From NCBI GenBank assembly GCA_030765525.1, contig JAVCCK010000028.1:1-64000 (forward strand): 64,000 nucleotides of DNA, given 5' to 3'. This stretch comes from Candidatus Lernaella stagnicola (GTDB taxonomy: Bacteria; Lernaellota; Lernaellaia; Lernaellales; Lernaellaceae). A program made the translations under genes and the position numbers. Below, one piece after another: positions 52,751-61,125 of this stretch. The number at the start of each line of letters is the position of its first letter. The first letter of the stretch is position 1. Below the pieces are notes generated by a model that saw only the letters and a list, made by a program, of their open reading frames with translations, was not told where the DNA came from and made no database searches.

Positions 52751-53105
52751 ACCCCAGGCAGTGCCTGGACCGGACCTTGTCCGGGGAAAAACCCAGGGAC
52801 ATGGTCTTGTTACGTGTCCCGGTTTTCCAGGCTGAGCCTGGACCGGGATGGTTTCGTCTGGATCCCCGCCTGCGCGGGGATGACGGCGTTGACGAAAGAA
52901 GGATTGTCGGCACCACGGACGCCACCGCTTTTGCATCCTTTCGTCCCGTCATTCCCGCGTAGGCGGGAAACCAGGAAACAAATGGAAAAACCCAGGGACA
53001 TGGTCTTGTTACGTGGGCTCGCCGCCTCTACGAGCTTCACACCAAACCGTAGGAATGCCGGGGTGCCATAGTCTCACCGCCGATGGCGGTGAGACTATGG
53101 CACCC
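52751..53105. repeat. Island of inverted and direct intergenic repeats
   Basis: No gene in 52751-53362. Palindromes in order: CCAGGCA-G-TGCCTGG (52754), CCGGAC-CTT-GTCCGG (52770), CCAGGCT-G-AGCCTGG (52827), ATCCCCGC-CTGC-GCGGGGAT (52862), TTCCCGC-GTAG-GCGGGAA (52952). A 31-bp block beginning GAAAAACCCAGGGACATGGT is repeated exactly at 52786-52816 and 52985-53015. The GTCATTCCCGCG...GCGGGAA type resembles REP-like elements common in Proteobacteria. The rest (53106-53362) holds no recognised feature beyond the downstream ribosome site. Confidence 0.88.
53061..53105. repeat. Perfect 21-bp-arm hairpin
   Basis: Arms 53061-53081 and 53085-53105 are exact complements with a 3-nt GAT loop (core GCCATAGTCTCACCGCC). 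No T-run follows on either side, so it is not a typical terminator. Perfect pairing over 21 bp is striking. Confidence 0.95.
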
Positions 53106-53362
53106 TTCAATCAACATCTGCGGCCGGAATCCAAACACAGTCCCGTAGGGGCGCAATCTATACAATTTATCAGTCGAAACGCAATTGTCCCGCCGTGAAG
53201 GGGCGAACACAAACGTAACCCCCGGCGGCGATGAGTCTTTCCTCCCCAAGCCAGCGTGAATACCCCGTTGAATCGGCATCGCTCGGCGGTCGATAATAGG
53301 GCGCAACCGAAACAGGCGGTTTCGCCGCCGACATAAGAAAACCAAACGGGGAGGAGACCACC

Positions 53363-55150
53363 ATGAAGCGCCGCCATCACGATGCCCACCGGACGCCGAA
53401 AAACATCTCACGTTACCGGAAGTGGACGATCCGGCTGATGATCGGCTGCCTGCTGGCGCTTTTCGCCGCCCCGGCGGCAGCGGATGTGGGCTCGTGGGAA
53501 TTGCTGAATCAATACGGGATTACGTATAGCAACTCGGCGTTGGTGCGCTTGTCGGCGCCGAGCGCGGATTACCTCTATACCGCAAGCGTTCATCAGGATG
53601 GAGCGGAATCGGCCCAACTGATGCACCTTTCGACCGACGGTGGCTACACCTGGGATACGTTGGTGCGCGTGGTGGCCGACCCCGGCTTTTGCGGCATGTT
53701 CAAGTTCGTCCACATGATTCTCGACGTACAGTTCGTTAGCGAAACCTACGGCATCCGCGGCGGCTTCGGCGCCAAAGACGCCTGTTTCGACGCCCTGCCC
53801 GAACCGCTCTGCCTGGCCTGCATATTCCTCAACGGCACCGAAGCGCACGTGACCGAAGACGGCGGGGAAACCTGGCAGCCGGCCGTTCTTCACGACGCGC
53901 CGCTCAACGGCTCGATCAACGTGATCCACATGCTCGACGAAGCGGTGGGCTACGCCGGCGGGCAATACGGCACCTTCCTGGTCACATCCGACGGCGGTCG
54001 GAACTGGACGCACCTGGGCAATCCGGACACATCCTCGGACGAGTGGGAAGTCCGCGTGCACGACATTTTCTTCCTCGACGATCAAACCGGCTACATCGGC
54101 ACCGGTTTTTACGACGACGACCTCGCGCCGCCGATCTTGACCGAGGCGACGCAGCCCCAGCAGGTCGTGGAGTGGGCGATTCACCGCACGCGCATGGAAC
54201 GCGACGCGCGCTACCGCATGGCCTATGGGCTGGCTCATCCAGATAACGGCCCGAAGGGCGCGTACGGCAAAATCATGAAAACGACGGACGGTGGTCAAAG
54301 CTGGACGGTGCTGCACCAAGACGACGCCCGGGCGTTCTACAATGTCCTTTTCCTCGACGAGGATAACGGTTTCGCGATCGGCGAATCGTACAAAGGATTC
54401 GTTTCCCCCTTGTACGTGCTGCTGCGCACCCGCGACGGCGGCGCGACATGGCAGGAAGTGAACCTGCCGCCGTGGCAATCGATTTCGGGGTTAATCGACG
54501 AGTACTGGATGTATGACATCAATTTCGTGAGCGATCACCTGGGCTTCGTGATCGCCGACGGTCCATCGTTCCCGCTGGCGCGGACGATCGTGTTTTACAC
54601 CGAGGACGGCGGTGACACGTGGCAGGTGGATCCCTTTAATGAAGGCACGTACGCTCCGCTCGACATCGAGTTCGTCGGACGTGACGCCTGGGTGGTCGGT
54701 CAGGCTTTCATGACGATGAAATACACGGGCATCAACACTGCGCCCGTGGCCGAGGCCGGGCCGGACCAGGAAGTGGAAGTCGGCGCGGTCGTGCAACTGG
54801 ACGGCAGCGCCTCCTACGACCTGGAAGGCGATCCGCTGACCTACGCCTGGACGCAGGTCGGCGGCGAGTCGGCGGCGCTGGACGACCCTGCGGCTGTCGC
54901 GCCGGTGTTCACGGCCAGTCAGGTTGGGGAGTACGAGTTCGAATTAGTCGTCAGTGATTTCGAGTTCGCCGGCGAGCCCGACCGCGTGACGATCCTCGCC
55001 GTGGAAACGGCGGACGACGACACAACCCCCGGCGACGACGACACCGCGCCCGCCGATGATGACAGCGACGCGACGGACGACGATGATGACGCCGCGCCCG
55101 GCGCTTCGTCGAACGATGATGACGACGATACGGGCGCCTGCGGCTGCTGA
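53363..55150 (+). CDS. Secreted Asp-box (BNR) and PKD-domain protein with Asp-rich tail and C-terminal Cys
   Basis: 595 residues, ribosome site GGGGAGGAG. Long basic n-region then a signal core (LLALFAAPAAA). Six Asp-box motifs of the form DGGxxW (DGGYTW, DGGETW, DGGRNW, DGGQSW, DGGATW, DGGDTW) indicate a beta-propeller like sialidase or Ycf48 folds. A PKD-like domain (about 455-545: AEAGPDQEVEVGAVVQLDGS) follows, then an Asp-rich tether and the end TGACGC. Catalytic sialidase residues are not apparent, so it is likely a binding or adhesion protein. It lies next to type II secretion genes. Confidence 0.85.
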   Translation: MKRRHHDAHRTPKNISRYRKWTIRLMIGCLLALFAAPAAADVGSWELLNQYGITYSNSALVRLSAPSADYLYTASVHQDGAESAQLMHLSTDGGYTWDTLVRVVADPGFCGMFKFVHMILDVQFVSETYGIRGGFGAKDACFDALPEPLCLACIFLNGTEAHVTEDGGETWQPAVLHDAPLNGSINVIHMLDEAVGYAGGQYGTFLVTSDGGRNWTHLGNPDTSSDEWEVRVHDIFFLDDQTGYIGTGFYDDDLAPPILTEATQPQQVVEWAIHRTRMERDARYRMAYGLAHPDNGPKGAYGKIMKTTDGGQSWTVLHQDDARAFYNVLFLDEDNGFAIGESYKGFVSPLYVLLRTRDGGATWQEVNLPPWQSISGLIDEYWMYDINFVSDHLGFVIADGPSFPLARTIVFYTEDGGDTWQVDPFNEGTYAPLDIEFVGRDAWVVGQAFMTMKYTGINTAPVAEAGPDQEVEVGAVVQLDGSASYDLEGDPLTYAWTQVGGESAALDDPAAVAPVFTASQVGEYEFELVVSDFEFAGEPDRVTILAVETADDDTTPGDDDTAPADDDSDATDDDDDAAPGASSNDDDDDTGACGC

Positions 55151-55186
55151 CCTGATTGCGTGATTTGAGGAGACGAACCGCTCCGG

Positions 55187-56893
55187 CTAGTCGAAATCGG
55201 CCTGGGTGACGCGCAGCACTTCTTCAATGGAAGTCATGCCAGCCAGCACTTTATCCGCACCGTCCATGCGCAGCGTGAGCATGCCGTCCTTTTCGACAGC
55301 CTGCTTTTTGATGGTCCCCGCGTCGACGTTTTGCAGCACCATTGCCCGCACGGGGGGGGTCACGCGCAGGATTTCGTAGATCGCGGTTCGGCCCAGGTAC
55401 CCGGTGTTGAGGCACGCGTCGCAACCGACCGGCTCGAAGATGGGTCTGCCGTTGAGGTCTTCGGGCGCGACGCCGAGTTTCTTGAGTTGTATGGGTTTGG
55501 GTTCGACCGCTTTCTTGCAGTTATCGCAAAGCACGCGCACCAAGCGCTGAGCCATCACGCCGACCAGCGAACTGGAGACAAGGAAGGGCTCGACGCCCAT
55601 GTCGACCAGGCGCGTCAAGGCGCTGGCCGAGTCGTTGGTGTGCAGGGTCGAGAACACCAAGTGGCCGGTGAGTGAGGCCTGCACGGCGATTTCCGCCGTC
55701 TCCAGGTCGCGGATCTCGCCGATGAGGATGATGTCGGGGTCTTGCCGCAAAAAGGCGCGCAAGCCGCCGGCGAAGGTCAGGTTGATTTTCGGGTTGACCT
55801 GCATCTGGCCGATGCCCCTGAGCTGGTATTCGATCGGGTCTTCGACGGTCAGGATGTTCACATCGGGCGTATTGCGGCGCACGAGGGCCGCGTACAGAGT
55901 CGTGGTTTTACCCGAGCCGGTGGGGCCGGTGACCAGCAGAATGCCGTGGGGCCGCTGAATGAGATCGAGAAGCTGGTCGAACTTCACGCCACCGAGGCCG
56001 AGGTCTTCCAGGTCGAGGCGCACCGAAGATTTATCCAGCAAGCGCATGACGACGCGCTCGCCGTGGGCGGTGGGGATGACGCTGGTACGGATATCGATAT
56101 CGTTGCCCGCGATTTTGATGCGAATGCGTCCGTCTTGCGGCAGCCGTTTTTCGGCGATGTTGAGGTCCGCCATGATTTTGATACGGCTGGCGATCGAGGA
56201 TTGGAAGCGCTTGGGCGGCTTCATCACTTCGTAGAGGACGCCGTCGATACGGAAGCGCACGACGATTTCCGATTCGAAGGGCTCGATGTGAATATCGCTG
56301 GCCCGCTCTTTCACCGCGCGGAACATCAGGTGGTTGACCAGGCGGATGATCGGCGCTTCTTCGTCTTCCACGTCGATCAGGTCGGGCGGTTCTTCGTAGA
56401 TGTCGCCGTAGCCCTGCTCTTCCTCCAGGCTGCCCATGACCTCGTCGGTGGTGTCGCTCATCCGGTCGTAGGTCAGATTGATGGTATCGAAGATCACGCC
56501 GCTGGTGGCGACGCCGATGTCCAATTCGCCGCCCAGAAAGAGGCTTAGGTCGTCGAGGGATCCGAAGTCGAGTGGGTCGGCAACGACCACGCGCACGAGG
56601 CCGCTTTGTTCGTCGCGAGCGACGGGTAACACCCTTTTGCGCTTGGCGTAGGCGATGGGGATTTTCGAGATCAGCGCGACGTCGATTTCGTCGGACTTCA
56701 CGCTTTCCACGAAGGGCAGATCAAGTTGCTCGGCGACGGCCCGCAGAACCTGCGCTTCGTCCACCAATTTCATCTTGATGAGGATTTCGCCCAGGCGACC
56801 GCCCTTGGCCTTCTGCGCTTCGAGCGCTTCGTCGACCTGCTCGCTGGTGACCAACCCCTTGTCGCTGAGGATTTCGCCGAGCCGCTTATACAT
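55187..56893 (-). CDS. gspE: Type II secretion ATPase GspE
   Basis: 568 residues. N-terminal MshEN/N1E domain (RLGEILSDKGLVTSEQVDEA), then the secretion ATPase with Walker A GPTGSGKTTTLYA, Asp box VEDPIEYQ, Walker B ILIGEIRDLETAEIA, His box STLHTND, and a zinc tetracysteine (CDNC ... CDAC). Hexameric motor on the cytoplasmic face that drives pseudopilus assembly. Last of gspC-gspD-gspE. Confidence 0.96.
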   Translation of the reverse strand: MYKRLGEILSDKGLVTSEQVDEALEAQKAKGGRLGEILIKMKLVDEAQVLRAVAEQLDLPFVESVKSDEIDVALISKIPIAYAKRKRVLPVARDEQSGLVRVVVADPLDFGSLDDLSLFLGGELDIGVATSGVIFDTINLTYDRMSDTTDEVMGSLEEEQGYGDIYEEPPDLIDVEDEEAPIIRLVNHLMFRAVKERASDIHIEPFESEIVVRFRIDGVLYEVMKPPKRFQSSIASRIKIMADLNIAEKRLPQDGRIRIKIAGNDIDIRTSVIPTAHGERVVMRLLDKSSVRLDLEDLGLGGVKFDQLLDLIQRPHGILLVTGPTGSGKTTTLYAALVRRNTPDVNILTVEDPIEYQLRGIGQMQVNPKINLTFAGGLRAFLRQDPDIILIGEIRDLETAEIAVQASLTGHLVFSTLHTNDSASALTRLVDMGVEPFLVSSSLVGVMAQRLVRVLCDNCKKAVEPKPIQLKKLGVAPEDLNGRPIFEPVGCDACLNTGYLGRTAIYEILRVTPPVRAMVLQNVDAGTIKKQAVEKDGMLTLRMDGADKVLAGMTSIEEVLRVTQADFD

Positions 56894-56899
56894 CGAGCC

Positions 56900-59479
56900 C
56901 TATTCCCCCTGACCGAAATCGGGATCCTGGCCGTCGCCGTCGTCGGCCGCATCATCGGCAGCGCCGTCGTCGACCGCGTCACCCGCGGCACCGTCGTCGT
57001 CATAGTCGGGGGTGATGTCGAGGGGACTCTCGTCGTCGCGCTCATCATCCGGTTCGCCGTCTTGCCGCACGGAGGTGCCGCGTAACGTGGGATCGACATC
57101 GATCCCGTTGGAGTCCGAGGGCCGGAACACCCGTTCCCGCGGCTTCATTTGTCCTTCATTCAGGTCCCGCTTGCGCTGCAGGCGGTTTTCCTGACGGAAG
57201 CGTTGCAGGCGGTAGTTGGCCTGCCGCGTGACTTCTTCCAGATCGCCGTTGTCTTTGATGATGTACGGCGTGATGAAAATCAGCATGTTTGTTTTTTCGG
57301 TGTTGCGCTTGCTGGTCTTGAACAAGTAACCCAGCAACGGGATGTCGCCCAGCACCGGCACTTTGGCCTCGGCGTAGGTGATATTGTCCTTCATCAGTCC
57401 GCCGATGATCACCGATTGCCGGCTCTTTACGACCACGACCGAATCCGCGCTGCGCTTGGCCGTGGTGATGCCCACCTGCGAGGCCGAAAGGCCCGCCGGG
57501 CTTTCGGTCACGGAGGACGATTCGGTGTAGAGCGTCAGGCGCACCATGTCTGACTCGTTGATGGACGGGGTGATGCGCAGCGTAATGCCCACGTCTTGCC
57601 GCTCGACCGTCGTGGTCGGATTGTTGAAGGCGTTGGAGAAAATCTGCCCCGTGACGAACGGAATGTTGTCGGCGATGACGATCTCCGCCTCTTCGTTATC
57701 GGTCGTCAGGATGTGCGGCGTCGCCATGATGTTGACGTCGCGATCGCTCTGCAAAGCGCGGAACAACGCGCCGATGTTGGCGAAGGTCTCCCCCGCGAAT
57801 TCGATCGTGCCGTCGGCCGCGCCGACCGCGAAGCCGGAGATCCCGAGCGGATTGACCGCCGCGTTTTGAATGCCGCCGTAGTTCGTGCCGCCGATCACCT
57901 GCACGCCTTCTTCGCCCGGGTCGTTGGTCGAGCGGAACTCGAATCCCACTTCCAGGCCGCGCGCCGCGGTGATTTCAGCGATCAGCACTTCCACGTATAC
58001 CTGCGGCCGCTGAATATCGAGTTTGTTGATCACCTCGCGCAGAATCGCCATGTCGCGGTTGCTGGCGATGATCACCAAGCTGTTGGTCGCCGGGTCGGAG
58101 GTGATACGCACCGCGCCGTCGAAATCGGCCATGAAGCGGCCGGTCGTCTGGGCGATACCCCGGGTCGGGTTGCCCGAATTGCGGTTGACTCCGCCGCTGC
58201 CCAGCGAGGAGCCGCCGAGGCGGCTGCTGCCCCCCAGACGGCTGCTGGCTCCGAAACGGCTGGAGAGAGCGCCGGCCGCAGAACTGGCGCGCGACGAACG
58301 ACCGGTGCGCGTGTTGCGGTTGCGCGCATTGAGGGCGCTCGCGCCGCCCGCGCCGCCGCCGGTCCCGGCTAGATCGGCTAAGATGCCGGCCATTTCGGTC
58401 GCGTCAGCGTTTTCCAGATACACGACGTGAATTTTGCCTTCGCCTCCGGGCAGTGGCTGGTCGAGTTTTCGCACCACGTCTTTGATGCGCCGCAGGGTGA
58501 ATTTGTTGGCCTTGACCACCAAGCTGTTGGTGCGCATATCCGGGATGATGCGCATGGTCTCGCCCGCCGCGATGCTTTGCGAATTGGCCGCCCCGATGCC
58601 GGAGGCGCGTCCGGCCTTGCCGCCGCGGGCCAAACGCCGCTGGCGCAACCTGGCGCGAAGGGCGCTGGTCCGCGAAGCGGCGGCGCTGGCGCCCCGGCTG
58701 CTCGCATTCGCCTCTTCCAAAAGTTCCATGATGACGTCGGCCAACGTGTCGGCGGAGGCGTATTCGATAGGAATAACTTCCAAGAGGGTTTCGGTTCCCT
58801 CGATGTCAAGCTTTTGGATGATGCGGAACAAGCGATTTATGTTGGCCGCGGAATCCAAGATGATCAGCATGTTGCTGGGGCCGTATGCGAAAACGTTGCC
58901 CTCAGCGCTGATCAGGGGCCGAAACGCGGTGGCGATTTCCACGGCGTCCACGTTCTGTAGGGAGATCAACTGGGTAATGAATTTTTCGTTGTCGCGGCCC
59001 AAACCGCGCGTGAGCGTATCGATGGGCTGGGATTGCGCGTTGGCGCGCTTGACGATTTTATTGAGCTTGCCCACTTTCAGGGTCGTCATACCGTGGACGT
59101 AGAGCACCGATTGGAAAACGTCGTAGGCTTCCTCGGGCGTCACGCAGGTTGGCGAGATAATGGTAATTTTGCCGGTGATGGTTTTGTCGAGCATGAAGTT
59201 CTGTTTGGTCGTCGCCGCCATCGTCTTGACGATATCTTGAATGTCCGTATCGTTGAAATTCACCCGCACCAGCCCGTCGGGGCATTTATCCGGCGCGGCC
59301 GGTCCGGCCACCACGGCGGGCGTACCCTCGTCTTCTTCGTCCTCTTCGTCGTCCTGCTGTTGGGCAAACGCGACGTCCAAACCAACGAGGTTCGCCACCC
59401 CGCCCCACAGCACGAAGGATCCCAGCCAACATGCCAGTAGGAAGATGAGTAGGCGCCCCGTCTTTCGCGATAAAATCAT
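56900..59479 (-). CDS. gspD: Type II secretion secretin GspD
   Basis: 859 residues from the ATG at 59477-59479 (GGAG upstream). Signal peptide, N0-N3 domains (FNDTDIQDIVKTMAATTKQN; three KH-like repeats), and the secretin domain ending VPVLGDIPLLGYLFKTS. Two basic low-complexity Ser/Gly/Ala/Arg inserts sit between N domains (about 255-310 and 370-440), and the last 50 residues are Asp-rich without a Cys. Forms the outer-membrane channel. Confidence 0.95.
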   Translation of the reverse strand: MILSRKTGRLLIFLLACWLGSFVLWGGVANLVGLDVAFAQQQDDEEDEEDEGTPAVVAGPAAPDKCPDGLVRVNFNDTDIQDIVKTMAATTKQNFMLDKTITGKITIISPTCVTPEEAYDVFQSVLYVHGMTTLKVGKLNKIVKRANAQSQPIDTLTRGLGRDNEKFITQLISLQNVDAVEIATAFRPLISAEGNVFAYGPSNMLIILDSAANINRLFRIIQKLDIEGTETLLEVIPIEYASADTLADVIMELLEEANASSRGASAAASRTSALRARLRQRRLARGGKAGRASGIGAANSQSIAAGETMRIIPDMRTNSLVVKANKFTLRRIKDVVRKLDQPLPGGEGKIHVVYLENADATEMAGILADLAGTGGGAGGASALNARNRNTRTGRSSRASSAAGALSSRFGASSRLGGSSRLGGSSLGSGGVNRNSGNPTRGIAQTTGRFMADFDGAVRITSDPATNSLVIIASNRDMAILREVINKLDIQRPQVYVEVLIAEITAARGLEVGFEFRSTNDPGEEGVQVIGGTNYGGIQNAAVNPLGISGFAVGAADGTIEFAGETFANIGALFRALQSDRDVNIMATPHILTTDNEEAEIVIADNIPFVTGQIFSNAFNNPTTTVERQDVGITLRITPSINESDMVRLTLYTESSSVTESPAGLSASQVGITTAKRSADSVVVVKSRQSVIIGGLMKDNITYAEAKVPVLGDIPLLGYLFKTSKRNTEKTNMLIFITPYIIKDNGDLEEVTRQANYRLQRFRQENRLQRKRDLNEGQMKPRERVFRPSDSNGIDVDPTLRGTSVRQDGEPDDERDDESPLDITPDYDDDGAAGDAVDDGAADDAADDGDGQDPDFGQGE

Positions 59480-59521
59480 GCTTACTCCAGCCGCTCCGAC
59501 CACGCGATCGAAGCTCCCCGG

Positions 59522-60403
59522 TTACTTAACCGTGTAACTCAATGTCTGCCGCGACCCTTTCCGCGTCACGTCAATCGAAATATTCTTGGCCGTCCGCAAT
59601 TCCTGAAACAACCGCAGACCGTCTTCCGGGCCCTTGATTTCGATGGAATTGACCCGGTGCAGAATGTCGCCGTTTTGCAGACCGATTTTTTTGTACAAAC
59701 TGCTGCTCTTAATCCGATGTATCTTAAAACCGTCGATTTGCCCGTTTTCGATGTGCGGCATAATCCGCGCGCCGCGCAGCATCGACGCCATGTCCTCAAA
59801 GGCGTTCTCGATCACCTCGCTGGATACGACAAACTCGTTTTCGCCGACCTTCTTGATGCCATCGGCCACCGCCTCGCCCACCGTGCGGTTCCAACGATCG
59901 CCGGCCGAAGAGAGCCCCTCGCCCAAATCGGGAAGGGAGATGACCTTGCGCTCGCCGTCGTGCAACAACTCCACCTCGCGGGCGCGAATGGCCAGCACGT
60001 CGGCAACGTCGGCGACCGTATCCCCCACGCGAAATACGGCTGTCTCGCCGTTGTGACGCGTGTTGATCACCGCGTAGGAAAGATCCGGCAATCCGGCGAT
60101 CACTCCCATGAGCACGAAATCTTCGCTGCCGATCGTCGGGCCGGAATCCCGGGCGGTAAAGCCCGCCTCCAGGTTGACGCCGGCCGAATTAAATAGGCTG
60201 CGCTTCAAGACTATGTCGTAGACGTTGATCGAAGTGTACGCCGAACCGCCGGCGGCCGCCGCGGCCAGATTGACCGTCGGCGCCGTGACGATTTTCCCAC
60301 GAATGTAGATGGACACTGCGTTCGCCGCCAGGTAAGCGCATAGCGCTAACACCACAAGGCGCACGACCCACAGGTACTTCTTTATGTACTCCAGGTACAA
60401 CAT
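59522..60403 (-). CDS. gspC: Type II secretion protein GspC
   Basis: 293 residues. An N-terminal transmembrane helix (about 12-32) precedes the HR domain (VYDIVLKRSLFN, FVLMGVIAGLPDLSYAVI, RVGDTVADVADVL), which contacts GspD, and a C-terminal PDZ domain (KIGLQNGDILHRVNSIEI). Links the inner-membrane platform to the secretin. Upstream of gspD with a 42-bp gap; the other gsp genes are not in this window. Confidence 0.92.
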   Translation of the reverse strand: MLYLEYIKKYLWVVRLVVLALCAYLAANAVSIYIRGKIVTAPTVNLAAAAAGGSAYTSINVYDIVLKRSLFNSAGVNLEAGFTARDSGPTIGSEDFVLMGVIAGLPDLSYAVINTRHNGETAVFRVGDTVADVADVLAIRAREVELLHDGERKVISLPDLGEGLSSAGDRWNRTVGEAVADGIKKVGENEFVVSSEVIENAFEDMASMLRGARIMPHIENGQIDGFKIHRIKSSSLYKKIGLQNGDILHRVNSIEIKGPEDGLRLFQELRTAKNISIDVTRKGSRQTLSYTVK

Positions 60404-60720
60404 CTTAAGGTTGTTACACTCCTACCGTCTTTCCCCCTCTGGAAAAGCCGCCGAACGATAACAAGATGCATCGCTTTTTGCAAGGGACCGAAGCCGTTTC
60501 CGCACCCCCGGGGCGCACCTAATTTCAGCATCTTGGACACGCCGGATGAGGGTGGGTTCAATTCGGAATGACGCTTTCGTTTCCGGTGTAACAATCGCGT
60601 CTTCCCGCATGCGCTCGCTCCCTCAAGCGAAAACAAACCGCCACGACCGCGACATGCTTGCCCGCAGGCCGGTGCCGGAGTATAGTGGCGCGCAAAATTC
60701 GACCGGAAGCGAAGGACGCC
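60404..60720. promoter_or_regulatory. Divergent intergenic region with oad promoter candidate
   Basis: 317 bp between gspC and oadG. A promoter pair TTGCCC (60658-60663) and TATAGT (60681-60686) with a 17-bp spacer points to oadG, 35 bp upstream of its ATG. Nothing else is recognised; no small gene with a ribosome site is seen. Confidence 0.45.
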
Positions 60721-61101
60721 ATGAACCCCGAGGATCCGCATTTCGGCCTGATGATGACGATGATCGGCATGGGTACCGTTTTCACGGCGCTAATCCTGCT
60801 GGCCGTTTTTACCTACATTTTCAAAAGGTTATTTTGCCGAGGCGAATCGGAAACGGTAACCGCCGAACCGACGCCGAGTGCGCCTGAACCACCGCGTGCC
60901 GCAGCCGAACCGCCCCCCGCGGCGCCGGTCGACCCCGTATTGCACGCCAAACGAAAACGCGTAGCCGCGATCGCCGTGGCGTTGCTCCTGGCAGCCTCCG
61001 GCCAAGTGCGTCCCTTATTCAACCCCAAGCCGGGCGAAGGCCGCTCTTGGCGGCAGACCTACCGCCAGCGCGTATTGTTCGGCGGCCGGCGCCGACGCTA
61101 A
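60721..61101 (+). CDS. Oxaloacetate decarboxylase-type gamma subunit (OadG)
   Basis: 126 residues. One transmembrane helix (about 15-35: MGTVFTALILLAVFTYIF), the Pro/Ala linker typical of OadG, then a basic C-terminus (RSWRQTYRQRVLFGGRRRR) not usual in the family. Membrane anchor subunit of a sodium-pumping decarboxylase. Followed by oadB 24 bp later. Confidence 0.82.
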   Translation: MNPEDPHFGLMMTMIGMGTVFTALILLAVFTYIFKRLFCRGESETVTAEPTPSAPEPPRAAAEPPPAAPVDPVLHAKRKRVAAIAVALLLAASGQVRPLFNPKPGEGRSWRQTYRQRVLFGGRRRR

Positions 61102-61125
61102 GTCACCGCATCACGGGAGATTTCC

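Noticed and set aside
53106-53362. Small genes upstream of the Asp-box protein
   Set aside because: Short frames on both strands lack ribosome sites and overlap the repeat island; only the GGGGAGGAG site of the downstream gene is convincing.
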